The translations under genes were made by a program, and so were the position numbers. Positions 35,501-44,100 of a DNA stretch of 59,781 nucleotides are shown here, piece after piece (positions within the stretch are counted from its first letter, which is position 1; each line of letters begins with the position of its first letter). This DNA is from Clostridia bacterium. GTDB lineage: Bacteria > Bacillota > Clostridia > Oscillospirales > Acutalibacteraceae. The notes under the pieces are model-generated. The model searched no databases, had not been told where the DNA came from, and was given only the letters and a program-made list of their open reading frames with translations. The stretch spans positions 1 through 59,781 of the forward strand of contig JAGASD010000017.1 in assembly GCA_017621885.1 (NCBI GenBank), in the 5' to 3' direction.

Positions 35501-35752
35501 GAGTGTAACAAGAATAACGTTGTTGTTGAAACGGTAAAGGTTGCAGAGGACAGTGACAGCATAATCGTAAGAGCTTATGAAACATGGAACAGCAAAACCC
35601 CTGCAACGTTCACCTTCGCAAGTGAAATTGCAGAGGCTACAGAGTGTAACCTTATGGAGGAAGAGGACGTTGCCGTTGAATATTCGGGTAATGCCCTTTC
35701 TGCGGAGTTTAAGCCCTTTGAAATTAAAACCTTCAAGATTAAATTTAAATAA
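32591..35752 (+). CDS. Alpha-mannosidase, family GH38
   Basis: A retaining, zinc-dependent alpha-mannosidase of 1053 residues acting on alpha-mannosides such as N-glycan fragments. The catalytic domain has the zinc ligands His254 and Asp256 in GHTHIDVAWLW and the nucleophile Asp366 in WLPDVFGYSAAIP. A long beta-rich C-terminal region is normal for the family. There is no signal peptide, so it acts inside the cell on imported oligosaccharides. I start at ATG 32591 after GCGGGGTG; an upstream in-frame ATG at 32531 lacks a good site. It is followed 11 nt later by the nucleotidase gene. Confidence 0.93.
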   Translation: MAHFEIDFHDKNSERFMISGRINQILRDMYAKFIIVDSVDTGDFFFRDGQYTFEDRDVGEWVPFKANKDYWGYRECYCWFKQTVKIPESFKGQHVIYNITPYARSWENEVNPQFIVYINGKVAQGADSNHRYVTVTPCAEGGEELEIYINAYSDDWEWRGEIQLGAQLQVFDDVAYATYFDILTPLKVAKYHGEDSDARVNILNALNAACNILDIDTNDREVFHESCVEASEYLDKNLYGKFEEATCWAVGHTHIDVAWLWRVRQSRDKACRSFSTVLKLMEEYPEYKFMSSQAQLYDYVKQDYPEVFERIKQRVKEGRWEAEGSMWVEADTNVASGEALVRQFLVGKRFFRNEFGIDNKIMWLPDVFGYSAAIPQLIKKSGMEYFMTTKISWNEYNKFPYDTFKWRGIDGTEVLSHFPPSCHATVNERANWQTTYNSKLRPLYVIGGYKRYSQKDLGKDYLMSYGFGDGGGGPTVEMLEYGKRMSKGIQGCPVVKQSSSLDFFRNLEKQVEGNKHLPAWCGELYLEFHRGTLTSQARNKKYNRKSECLYHDVETLSAIANKETGFRYPKEKLLENWKLILLNQFHDILPGSSISVVYEDSKEDYENVLADGCAMASEAESTLISKMNLENDSIVIFNTTGFRRKDAVVCEIPVDGDFAIFDKNDNEVAYQKTYDGKIVFIAEVCPKGYTSYAVKRCAPSVCESVNAKPEKAETPFFTVEFNEEGNIKKLIHKKTGRSVSPDGEAVGKVVAYQDRPHNHEAWDIKCYFDEKSWELDFKNASIVENGPVRAVYKVDRAFRKSTFTEYYCIYNDLERIDVDYEADWKEDHVVLKADYPVDVNAVKATFDIQFGNIERSTTTNTTWEFAQFEESMHKWVDLSDNSFGLSIINDCKYGCDVKDGRIRPTLFRCATQPNKVQDREKHSFTFSIYPHGGRVSDSAVVNEAFNVNFPLYAIPVSAHEGVLAPEYSFVECNKNNVVVETVKVAEDSDSIIVRAYETWNSKTPATFTFASEIAEATECNLMEEEDVAVEYSGNALSAEFKPFEIKTFKIKFK

Positions 35753-35763
35753 AAGGTGTAAAT

Positions 35764-36336
35764 ATGAGCTATAGTTTTTTTGCTATGGTGTCGCGTATGA
35801 AGTATATAGACCGTTGGGCGCTTATGCGTAATACCGAAAATGAGAGTCTTGACAGTCACTCAAAAGAAGTGGCTGTTATAGCTCACGCTCTTGCTTTAAT
35901 AGGCAACAAGCGTTTCGGTAAAAGCTATAACGCGGACCGTGCGGCGGTTTTAGGGCTTTATCACGATGCTCACGAAATAATAACGGGAGATATGCCGACT
36001 CCCGTAAAATATCAGAATGAAGATATTCTGATTGCATTTAAGGCGGTTGAGAATTCTGCAAACGAAAAGCTTTTGAACAAGCTGCCTGCAGATTTGCAGG
36101 ATGAATTCCGCGATTTATTGACGGAAAATGACGATGATTTAAAACCACTTGTAAAAGCGGCAGATAAAATAAGCGCTCTTATAAAATGTATTGAAGAACG
36201 CAAAGCAGGTAACACTGAGTTTAAGGAAGCGGAAATTGCCACAAGAAAGCGTATTCTTGAAACAAACCTTCCTGAAGCGAATGTGTTTATTGAAGAATTT
36301 TTACCTGCGTATGAGCAAACGCTTGATACACTATAA
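35764..36336 (+). CDS. yfbR: 5'-deoxynucleotidase (YfbR-type HD protein)
   Basis: A 190-residue HD-domain phosphohydrolase that releases phosphate from deoxynucleoside 5'-monophosphates. His32, His67-Asp68 and YHDAHEIITGDMPTPVKY match the YfbR family closely. AAAAGGTG lies 4 nt before the ATG. It probably shares a transcript with the mannosidase gene, although the functions are unrelated. Confidence 0.9.
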   Translation: MSYSFFAMVSRMKYIDRWALMRNTENESLDSHSKEVAVIAHALALIGNKRFGKSYNADRAAVLGLYHDAHEIITGDMPTPVKYQNEDILIAFKAVENSANEKLLNKLPADLQDEFRDLLTENDDDLKPLVKAADKISALIKCIEERKAGNTEFKEAEIATRKRILETNLPEANVFIEEFLPAYEQTLDTL

Positions 36337-36342
36337 ATTAAA

Positions 36343-36387
36343 ATGAGCTGTAAAAAACGAAAGTTTTTTACAGCTCATCTGTTTTTT
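36343..36387. terminator. Strong terminator after the deoxynucleotidase gene
   Basis: A perfect 16-bp stem (36343-36358 with 36363-36378) closed by GAAA is followed by CTG and seven T. It lies between two convergent genes. Confidence 0.9.
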
Positions 36388-36872
36388 TATTGAGTGATAT
36401 TCTGTTGGGGAAGTACCCACTCTTTTTTAGAGTACATTATTGTGGGATGAATTTTTTGAATCGGTTTGTATTTTTTTAGTACGACTACATAAAATTCATC
36501 GCCCACTTCTGTGGATGCATAAACAGTATCGTTAACAGCAATTCTTTGAAATTTGTTGTCACCAAAAAGGTTGAAATTCAAAAATCTTGAAGATAAATAT
36601 GTCTGCTTCTTTATAACTCTTCTGTCAACAACCATATAATCGGGATTGTCAAAAAGTTTATAATTAAAAATGTGCTTTGCCGCTCTGATCATAAGAATAA
36701 TCCATATCGGTAATAAATACCAAGCAACCCAAGTTGTAAATATAAGGACAAGAAGCATTATTATCCAGCTTACAATATGCGCAATATGAATGCCTTTTTT
36801 AGGTTTTGCCGCGGCAATGTCAGCGCGTATTATATCGTCTGTCAATATTCTTTTTTGTGTTTGATAATCCAA
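36387..36872 (-). CDS. Small membrane protein of unknown function
   Basis: A 161-residue protein with a cytoplasmic N terminus, two hydrophobic helices around 30-62 (HIVSWIIMLLVLIFTTWVAWYLLPIWIILM) split by a short turn, and a beta-rich C-terminal half that could be a bacterial PH-like domain. No family is recognised. GGAGGG precedes the ATG. It lies 27 nt downstream of the exported hydrolase gene on the same strand and may share its transcript. Confidence 0.7.
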   Translation of the reverse strand: MDYQTQKRILTDDIIRADIAAAKPKKGIHIAHIVSWIIMLLVLIFTTWVAWYLLPIWIILMIRAAKHIFNYKLFDNPDYMVVDRRVIKKQTYLSSRFLNFNLFGDNKFQRIAVNDTVYASTEVGDEFYVVVLKKYKPIQKIHPTIMYSKKEWVLPQQNITQ

Positions 36873-36899
36873 AATAACCCTCCTATTTATTACAGAGTT

Positions 36900-38447
36900 T
36901 TATCTGATTGTGCCTAAAAAGCCGAAAAGAGTTTTAAAGAATGCTGCAAAAAGCTTCATAACGTTAAGGAAGGTTGGCTGGTCATCTGCGGCGTTGAATG
37001 CATCAACAACGTCATTACCTGTTATTTTCCTTACCTTTGTAAAGGTCTGGTTGTTAACGTCGTTCTGCATAAACTGCGGATATTCTTCCATATCGTTAAC
37101 AGTCAGCTGGACGTCGCTGCTGAAAAGGACCTTATAAAACTCACCGTGGCCGTCGTGGGTTGTGCTGTGAAGCATATCCTTGATGAACCAAGTGCATTCG
37201 GGAAGAGCGCAGGTGGAAGCATCAATAACTCTGTCGGGAGAAATATAGTTGGTTTCGGTAAATCTTGCCTGCTTGTAGTAGGCAGGGAGAGTTTCACCGA
37301 TGTAAGCGCAGGTTGCACCGATTGTTGCATACTGAGTGTCAACGGTACCGTCAGAGTTGTTTTTGTATGCAGTAACAAGCGGTGTTCTCTGCATATTGTA
37401 GCCTGCAACGATATAAATCTTTGTGCCGTTTGCCTGAGCATCTTTAAGAAGTGTTTCAGCCTGCTGCTGAATCTCGTAATGATAAAAATCAAGCTTTTCA
37501 AGAAGCACAGGGTGAGTGCTTTCATCGAGCTTCATAAAAGCCTTTGCGCTTTCATAATATTCGTGGGGGACAAAGCTCCATATACCGGCCATTGTGCCGA
37601 AAATCGGAATAAGGGCTTCATCAAAAACTCTGTCTTTAAGGTTTAAGACAAGCTCGTCTGCTATACCGATAAGACCTGCCCATACACCGCCTGCGTCAAG
37701 CATTTCGATAAGTGTGTAAAGAATACCGGCAAGAGCATCACTGCCCAAATCGGGAAGGGCACAGGTCGCGTAGTTGAGAAGCGCATCCTTATTTATTTCA
37801 ACCTTACCGTTGTAAAGCTCACCTGCAACGGCAGTACCCTGTAAGGGACAGCACTGGAATATGATTGTTTCAATATCATCCGTGCCGTAAAGCTTGATGT
37901 AAGACATCGTAACAACGCCGCCCATTGAGGATGCTCTGAATCTTACTGTGTCGTGGTTTGTAAGCTCCTTAACCTCTTGAACGTAGGTGTGAAGCTTCTG
38001 AGCGTTTTCCACAGGGTCAAGACGGAAGTCGTAACCGAAATAATAGTTATGGTCAATGCTGTGGGGCGGGTCTGCCTCAGGGTGGAATTCCTCGGATGTA
38101 ACCCTCTCATGGGATTTTCCCTCGTTATCAAGAGCGAGCATACCGAATGATGCGTTAACACATTCAATAAGCACGTCACCGAAAGCATCATAGTCACTGT
38201 CGAGCAAAAGCTGTGCCGCCGCAGGAACGAGTGGTGCAAAATCGTTGAGAATATCGCTTGTTTCCGGACGGAAAAGTGTCCTTTCGTTTTCTGTGCCGGC
38301 ATCAAGGTAAACAGAGCCGCTGCCTAAAGCCGCAACGTAAATGATGGGCGGTTCACCGCAGCTGCATTTTGTGGTTGCCGCAAAGCAAGGTAAAATGCTT
38401 AAACCGAGAAATACCAGAGAAAGTATAACTGAAAGTGTTTTTTTCAT
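36900..38447 (-). CDS. Exported alpha/beta-hydrolase (LCAT/lipase-like)
   Basis: A 515-residue protein with a signal peptide (KKTLSVILSLVFLGLSILPCFA). RFRASSMGGVV places Ser174 in an AxSxG-type nucleophile elbow like that of lecithin:cholesterol acyltransferase-type lipases, and DGHGEFYKVLFS near the C terminus may supply the catalytic His. The paired cysteines of mature KCSC suggest disulfide or metal binding. It ends in an aromatic amphipathic helix (FLNVMKLFAAFFKTLFGFLG), similar in character to the end of the 41103 surface protein. The hydrolase fold is inferred from the elbow and spacing; the substrate is unknown. Confidence 0.72.
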   Translation of the reverse strand: MKKTLSVILSLVFLGLSILPCFAATTKCSCGEPPIIYVAALGSGSVYLDAGTENERTLFRPETSDILNDFAPLVPAAAQLLLDSDYDAFGDVLIECVNASFGMLALDNEGKSHERVTSEEFHPEADPPHSIDHNYYFGYDFRLDPVENAQKLHTYVQEVKELTNHDTVRFRASSMGGVVTMSYIKLYGTDDIETIIFQCCPLQGTAVAGELYNGKVEINKDALLNYATCALPDLGSDALAGILYTLIEMLDAGGVWAGLIGIADELVLNLKDRVFDEALIPIFGTMAGIWSFVPHEYYESAKAFMKLDESTHPVLLEKLDFYHYEIQQQAETLLKDAQANGTKIYIVAGYNMQRTPLVTAYKNNSDGTVDTQYATIGATCAYIGETLPAYYKQARFTETNYISPDRVIDASTCALPECTWFIKDMLHSTTHDGHGEFYKVLFSSDVQLTVNDMEEYPQFMQNDVNNQTFTKVRKITGNDVVDAFNAADDQPTFLNVMKLFAAFFKTLFGFLGTIR

Positions 38448-38572
38448 TATTTAACCCCCAATATGTATTAATTGTATAGCATAATATTAACATAGTAAAA
38501 CGACTCTTTAAAGTGTGCAAAACTTACAAATTTTGTCAAATGTTTTTTTGCAAAACGACTATTGTCAGGTTG

Positions 38573-38601
38573 TTGTTAAAAGGGTTTTGTTGTGATAAAA
38601 T
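38573..38601 (+). promoter_or_regulatory. Putative promoter of the methyltransferase-phosphomutase pair
   Basis: TTGTTA at 38573-38578, a 17-nt spacer and TAAAAT at 38596-38601. The rest of the 181-nt divergent intergenic region carries two AAAACGACT direct repeats (near 38495 and 38552) of unknown meaning. Confidence 0.45.
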
Positions 38602-38628
38602 TAATTATAATTAACTCAGGAGGCAAAA

Positions 38629-39372
38629 ATGGCATATTCTGATTTTGCAAGTGTTTACGATGCGTTGACATTTAATGTTGATTATAAAAAACGCGCCGAA
38701 TATATATGCAGTATACTTAAAGACAACGGTATTGAAGACGGTCTTCTTCTTGATCTCGCTTGCGGTACGGGTTCTTTGTCCGTTGAGTTTGCCCGTAAAG
38801 GCTTTGAGGTTATAGCAACGGATTCTTCACCCGATATGCTTATGGAAGCGCAAAACAAAGCCTTTTCGGAAGGTCTTAACGTAATGTTCCTTTGCCAGAA
38901 AATGCAGGAAACCGATTTGTACGGCACGGTGAGAGCAATTGTCTGTTCTCTTGACAGTATAAATCATCTTGAAAGCATTGAAGAGGTCGAAAAAACCTTT
39001 GCTGTTTTAAAGAATTTTATCGACGATAAGGGAATAATGATTTTTGACGTTAACACTCTTTATAAGCACAGATATGTTTTAGGTAATAATACCTTTGTTT
39101 ATGACGAAAAAAATGTTTATTGCGTGTGGCAGAACAGACTTCTTCCCGATGATAAAACGGTGAGCATAAATCTTGATTTTTTTGTAAAAAACGGAGCATC
39201 CTATGAGCGCTTTAACGAGGCGTTTAAGGAGATTGCTTTTACTGATGAGGAATTGACGTCTGCTGCGGAAAAATCAGGCTTTAAGGTGATAAAAAAATAT
39301 GCGGATTTGAGCTGTAAACAGCCTTGTGAAAGCACCGAAAGAGTGTATTACGTAATTAGAAGGGAGTATTGA
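38629..39372 (+). CDS. Class I SAM-dependent methyltransferase
   Basis: A 247-residue methyltransferase with motif I LLLDLACGTGSLSVEFA near residue 44 and the acidic motif VIATDSSPDMLMEA. It resembles the small-molecule methyltransferases found in many Clostridia without assigned substrates. CAGGAGG precedes the ATG. It is followed at once by the phosphohexomutase gene, whose ATG is 2 nt past this stop. Confidence 0.87.
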   Translation: MAYSDFASVYDALTFNVDYKKRAEYICSILKDNGIEDGLLLDLACGTGSLSVEFARKGFEVIATDSSPDMLMEAQNKAFSEGLNVMFLCQKMQETDLYGTVRAIVCSLDSINHLESIEEVEKTFAVLKNFIDDKGIMIFDVNTLYKHRYVLGNNTFVYDEKNVYCVWQNRLLPDDKTVSINLDFFVKNGASYERFNEAFKEIAFTDEELTSAAEKSGFKVIKKYADLSCKQPCESTERVYYVIRREY

Positions 39373-39374
39373 TT

Positions 39375-40877
39375 ATGGATAATCTTATGTATTTAAAAAG
39401 CGGCACGGATATACGCGGTACAGCAATTGAAAAGGATGGTAAGCCCATTGACCTTACTGATGCTCGTCTCGTTAAAATTGTGTGTGCCTACGTTGATTTT
39501 CTGAAAGAAAAATTATCGAAAAGCGAGCTTTCAATAGCTGTTGGGTACGACTCCCGAGTGTCATCGCCGCGCATTGCAAAAACTGTATGCAAGGCTCTTT
39601 CTTCTCTCGGTGTGAAGGTGTATGACTGCGGTCTTTCTTCAACTCCTTCAATGTTTATGTCTGTTATAAATTTCGGTGTGGATTCTGCTGTTGAAATCAC
39701 CGCGAGTCATCTTCCGATGGAGATGAACGGACTTAAATTTTTTACCCGTGAGGGCGGGCTTTCGGGTGATGATATTAAGTCTATTCTGTCAGCGGCACAA
39801 GAGCTTGAAGCAGAAATCGAGTTAAAAAATTCGGATGTTTTGAAACTCAACAATATGGAAAAATACTGCTCTGACCTTTGTGAAATGATAAAAAGAGGTG
39901 TTGATGCAGAGGACTACGATAAGCCCTTAAAGGGACTTAAAATTGTTATTGATGCAGGTAACGGTGTAGGCGCTTTTTACGCAGGTAAAGTGTTGTCCGT
40001 ATTGGGTGCGAATACTGACGGAAGCCGTTTTCTTGAGCCTGACGGAACATTCCCTAATCACATCCCGAACCCCGAAAACAAGGTTGCTATGCAGAGTATT
40101 TGCGAGGCTGTTGCAGAGTCCGGTGCAGACCTCGGTGTTATATTTGATACAGACTGCGACAGAGCCGCCTGCGTTGATGAAAAAGCACAGGAAATCAACA
40201 GAAATAAGCTTGTTGCCCTTGCTTCATTTATTGCACTTAAAGGTAATGACGCAGGCACAATCGTTACGGATTCCGTAACCTCTGACGGTCTCAATAAATT
40301 TATAGAGAATGACCTCCGCGGTGTTCACCACCGATTCAAACGCGGTTACAAAAACGTCATTGATGAAGCAATAAGACTTCAAAATGAAGAGGGGAAAAAC
40401 GCTCCTCTTGCAATAGAAACCTCGGGTCACGCAGCCTTCAGAGAAAACTATTATCTTGATGACGGTGCTTATCTTGTAACAAAGATAATTATTGAGGCCG
40501 CAAAGCTACGTAAAGAGGGAAAAACCATAGGCAGTATAATCGAAAATCTCGAAATTCCCGCAGAGGAAAAAGAGGTAAGATTTACCATAAAGCTTAACGA
40601 TTTCAGAGATTACGGTCTTTCTGTAATAAATGATTTTAAGACTCTTTGCGAGAATACAGAGGGGATAACCGTTGCTCCTGTGAATCACGAGGGTGTAAGG
40701 GTGAATTTTGATGAAAACAGCGGTGACGGCTGGCAGCTTTTGAGAATGAGCGTTCACGAACCGTTGCTCGTTCTCAATTGTGAGAGCAAGATTTTGGGCG
40801 GCTGTGAAAAAATGCTTGAGTTTTTCAAAGAATTTATAATAGAATATGCGGATTTGGATACTTCTAAACTGTTATAA
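39375..40877 (+). CDS. Phosphomannomutase/phosphoglucomutase
   Basis: A 500-residue alpha-D-phosphohexomutase that shifts phosphate between C1 and C6 of a hexose. The phosphoserine is Ser111 in TASHLPMEMNG and the Mg2+ loop is DTDCDR at 258-263. TASHLP replaces the usual TASHNP. The sugar loop with SGHAAFRENYYLDDGAYL and the C-terminal phosphate-binding domain are present. I start at ATG 39375, 8 nt after AGGGAG, rather than TTG 39369. With the mannosidase it could feed mannose 6-phosphate/1-phosphate metabolism. Confidence 0.9.
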   Translation: MDNLMYLKSGTDIRGTAIEKDGKPIDLTDARLVKIVCAYVDFLKEKLSKSELSIAVGYDSRVSSPRIAKTVCKALSSLGVKVYDCGLSSTPSMFMSVINFGVDSAVEITASHLPMEMNGLKFFTREGGLSGDDIKSILSAAQELEAEIELKNSDVLKLNNMEKYCSDLCEMIKRGVDAEDYDKPLKGLKIVIDAGNGVGAFYAGKVLSVLGANTDGSRFLEPDGTFPNHIPNPENKVAMQSICEAVAESGADLGVIFDTDCDRAACVDEKAQEINRNKLVALASFIALKGNDAGTIVTDSVTSDGLNKFIENDLRGVHHRFKRGYKNVIDEAIRLQNEEGKNAPLAIETSGHAAFRENYYLDDGAYLVTKIIIEAAKLRKEGKTIGSIIENLEIPAEEKEVRFTIKLNDFRDYGLSVINDFKTLCENTEGITVAPVNHEGVRVNFDENSGDGWQLLRMSVHEPLLVLNCESKILGGCEKMLEFFKEFIIEYADLDTSKLL

Positions 40878-40892
40878 CCAATAACAAAAATA

Positions 40893-40938
40893 TAGCGTGA
40901 TACCATGTATTGTTAAGGTACGGGTATCGCGCTTTTTT
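40893..40938 (+). terminator. Terminator after the phosphohexomutase gene
   Basis: AGCGTGATACC pairs with GGTATCGCGCT (one wobble) across a loop of about 17 nt, then six T. Confidence 0.75.
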
Positions 40939-41010
40939 CTCACTTGGAAAAAACGGTAAAGTTCAACAAAAAAATGTTGAATAATGCTTAATAAAAAGTT
41001 AACATTTGTA

Positions 41011-41039
41011 TTGACTTTGATGAATATGTAGTGTAAAAT
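41011..41039 (+). promoter_or_regulatory. Promoter of the vWA surface protein gene
   Basis: TTGACT at 41011-41016, a 17-nt spacer and TAAAAT at 41034-41039, giving a leader of about 55 nt. Confidence 0.65.
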
Positions 41040-41102
41040 TGTAAATGTAAAAATATAGGTGTAGAAGTGCACCCTTTTTTAATCTGAATGGAGGTTTTTT
41101 CT

Positions 41103-44100
41103 ATGAGAAAGTCAAAGAGAATCATATCATTATTGCTCACAGCAATAATGGTAGCGACCACTTTTGTAGTAGCGATTCCCACGCTTCTTGTTGATGCGGA
41201 TGCAGCTACGACTATCGACGGCATTACTCAGGAACGTGTTGTCGGTACAGACGGCTCATACAAATCAACTTACGACAACTATGCGGCTATGTACCTTAAC
41301 GGTGCAAGCAGCCCGACTAACATTGTTATCCCCGGTCTTAATGCGGCCCAGGACTACGTTATTCAGGGTGTTACATATTATCCTGAAAGGGACTGGATGC
41401 TTGTTACGGCATATCACAATGACGGTACAGAATCAAGTAAGATTTTTGCTCTTGATGCTGCAACAGGTGAATTCGTAGCAATGTTCTCTTTCCTTAATGT
41501 TGATGGTACAGTTAATATGGACCACGGCGGCGGTATTGCGGTTTCAGAGCACAATATCTACTATTCCTGCGGCGATAAGGACAGAAAGATTGCTTATGCT
41601 CCCCTGGATGCTTTAAGAAACGCACCCTTGGATCAGCATACAGTGATTCAGCTTGTTGCTGAACGTGATTTCGTTGAAATAGGTTCTGTTTCTTACGACT
41701 CCAAAACAGCTTATTCAGCTTACGTTTGTTACGACCAGGGTGTTCTCTGGATGGGTAACTTCTATGACCTTGGTGCTAAGCTCCTCGGTATTACCATTGC
41801 GGCGGCTGACTATAATGCCCCCTCAAACAACCAGTATAACTCAATGATTTTCGGTTATGAGCTTTCGGGTAACTCCTCCGCTGAGGAGTGGGCAAACCTC
41901 GTTGGCGCAACCGGCAAGGATTGTCAGGGTAACCCCAGCTATGCCATAGGTCTTGATAACGCTCTTAAGGATATTCAGTACGCTGTTGTTGATAACGGTA
42001 AGCTTTACCTCAGCCGTTCCTACGGTTCAGGTGCAGGTAACTCAATCAACTTCGGTTTCGGTGACAGAAGTTTCCTTACAGTTGCTGATATCGACCTTTC
42101 TCAGCCCGGTGACACTCCCGTTACAATCAGTACAGAGAGCACAGGCTCTCTTGACAAAACTGTTATGGCTTACGATATCGATGACTATGACAATTACGCT
42201 ATGATGCCCATGTCAGAAGGTCTTTGCGTTGTTAACAACAAGATTTTCGTTACCTTCGAAGGTGCTTCCAATAAGTACATGAACGAAAGTTCAGGTCTTA
42301 CATCAATCGGTAACTGTACTAAGCCCGTTGACGTTGTTTGGGAGCTTGACCCCTACGAGCTTATGGAAATCACAGTTGCTGAGCCTGAAAAGAGTATTTA
42401 TTACGAAAAGCTCTACAGTCTCGCAGATATAAAAGACGGTGAGGAATACATCATCGTTCACGAATCCAACAAAAAAGACCCTGTTACTCAGAAGAATTAC
42501 CTTTATGCATTCAATGCAGACGGTAACTTCAGCGGTCACAAGCTTTCAAAGAGCAGTACTGACGTTGTTAAGGGTTACGACGGTATGATAGGTCACCCCA
42601 TCAGCTACTATTCATTTGAAAAGGGCGTTTATGATGAAGACATCCTTTATCTTGAACATCCCGAACAAGACGATATTGAAAGCATCCGTTGGACAATTAC
42701 TAAAATCGGTGACGGAAAATATAGCATAAAATCAACCGAAACATATTTTGCTAACTGTGATTCATTCTATTTTGACGGCAGCAAAATCACAATGGCTCCT
42801 TCCAACGCAACTTACCTTAATAATATGCAAATCGCTCAGTTGGAAAACAGCAGCGGTTATTTCTATTTTTCAAATGACGGTCGGTATTTCCTCTGGTGTA
42901 ATGACGGCGAAAACGCTACCTACAACACCAAGGCAAACGCATATTACACAGCTAACGCTTCAAACCCCATCTTTGACGGTGTTACCGAAATTCCCGGTAC
43001 ATTCCATTGCGATGCTTTGAATGGTACTACTTCAAATATTCTCGGCGGTCAGATTGATACTTCTGATGATGACGTTCAGTATGAAGAGAATGCATTCCAG
43101 ATTTATCGCCGTGTAGTTGACGAGGCTGCTTCTACTTACGAAAGCCGTGTTTACACTGACCTTCAGGCAGAGCTTCAGGAGGACGGTACATACGACGTTA
43201 CTCTTGAAACATTTGCAATTTCTCCCAACCATTATCAGTATAAGGGAGAAAGACCCACCGACTACATCATTGTAGCCGATACATCTTCCTCAATGGCTTC
43301 AAAGGGTAGTACAGGTATTAACGAATACACCGGTAGCCTTTCAGTTTCCTCAATGAGCCTTGAAGCAAATACCTCTGACGATAACGGTACGGGTGTCAGC
43401 GGCTACGGTTTCACTAACCCTGACGAGGATATTTACCTTAAGCATACCGACGGTAAATATTATAAATTGTATATGGCTGTTAATACTACTGAACTCAATA
43501 AATTTATTGGTATGATCACATCAATGCGTCAGAAATATTACGCATATTATATTGCTGACGACGGTCTTTATTATTGTATCCAGGACCATGCAGTTAACCC
43601 TATAGGCAGAACCTACACCGAATGGAAAGCTTGGGTTGACAGCGGCGAAAACGAATCCGACTACAGTACAAAGACAAGCAACTCAAACAGACGTAAAGAA
43701 GATATTTATGTAGGTTACCACTACCGTTTCGACGATGTTAACTCTTCCTACACTGATGAGCATGTACGTCTTGATACATTAAAAACAGCAATATCAAATC
43801 TTGCTACACAGATTGCAGCACAGAACAGCGGTAACAGAATAGCACTTGTTCAGTACGGTGCTGATGCCAACTCCGGCTTCATTACAAAAAGCGGTTCGCT
43901 TTCTACCAACGATTATGCAAATGCCTTCTGGGCTACGGGTACTGTTGACCAGCTTAAACCGTATATTGATAACCTCACAACATCAGCTCAGACCAACAAT
44001 GCAGGTATTGAGTTCGATTACGTAAACGCACTTATTGCAAACTCAGGCTATAGCTATAAAGAGGACGGTACAAGAAACGTTGCGGTTATCTTTCTTTCCG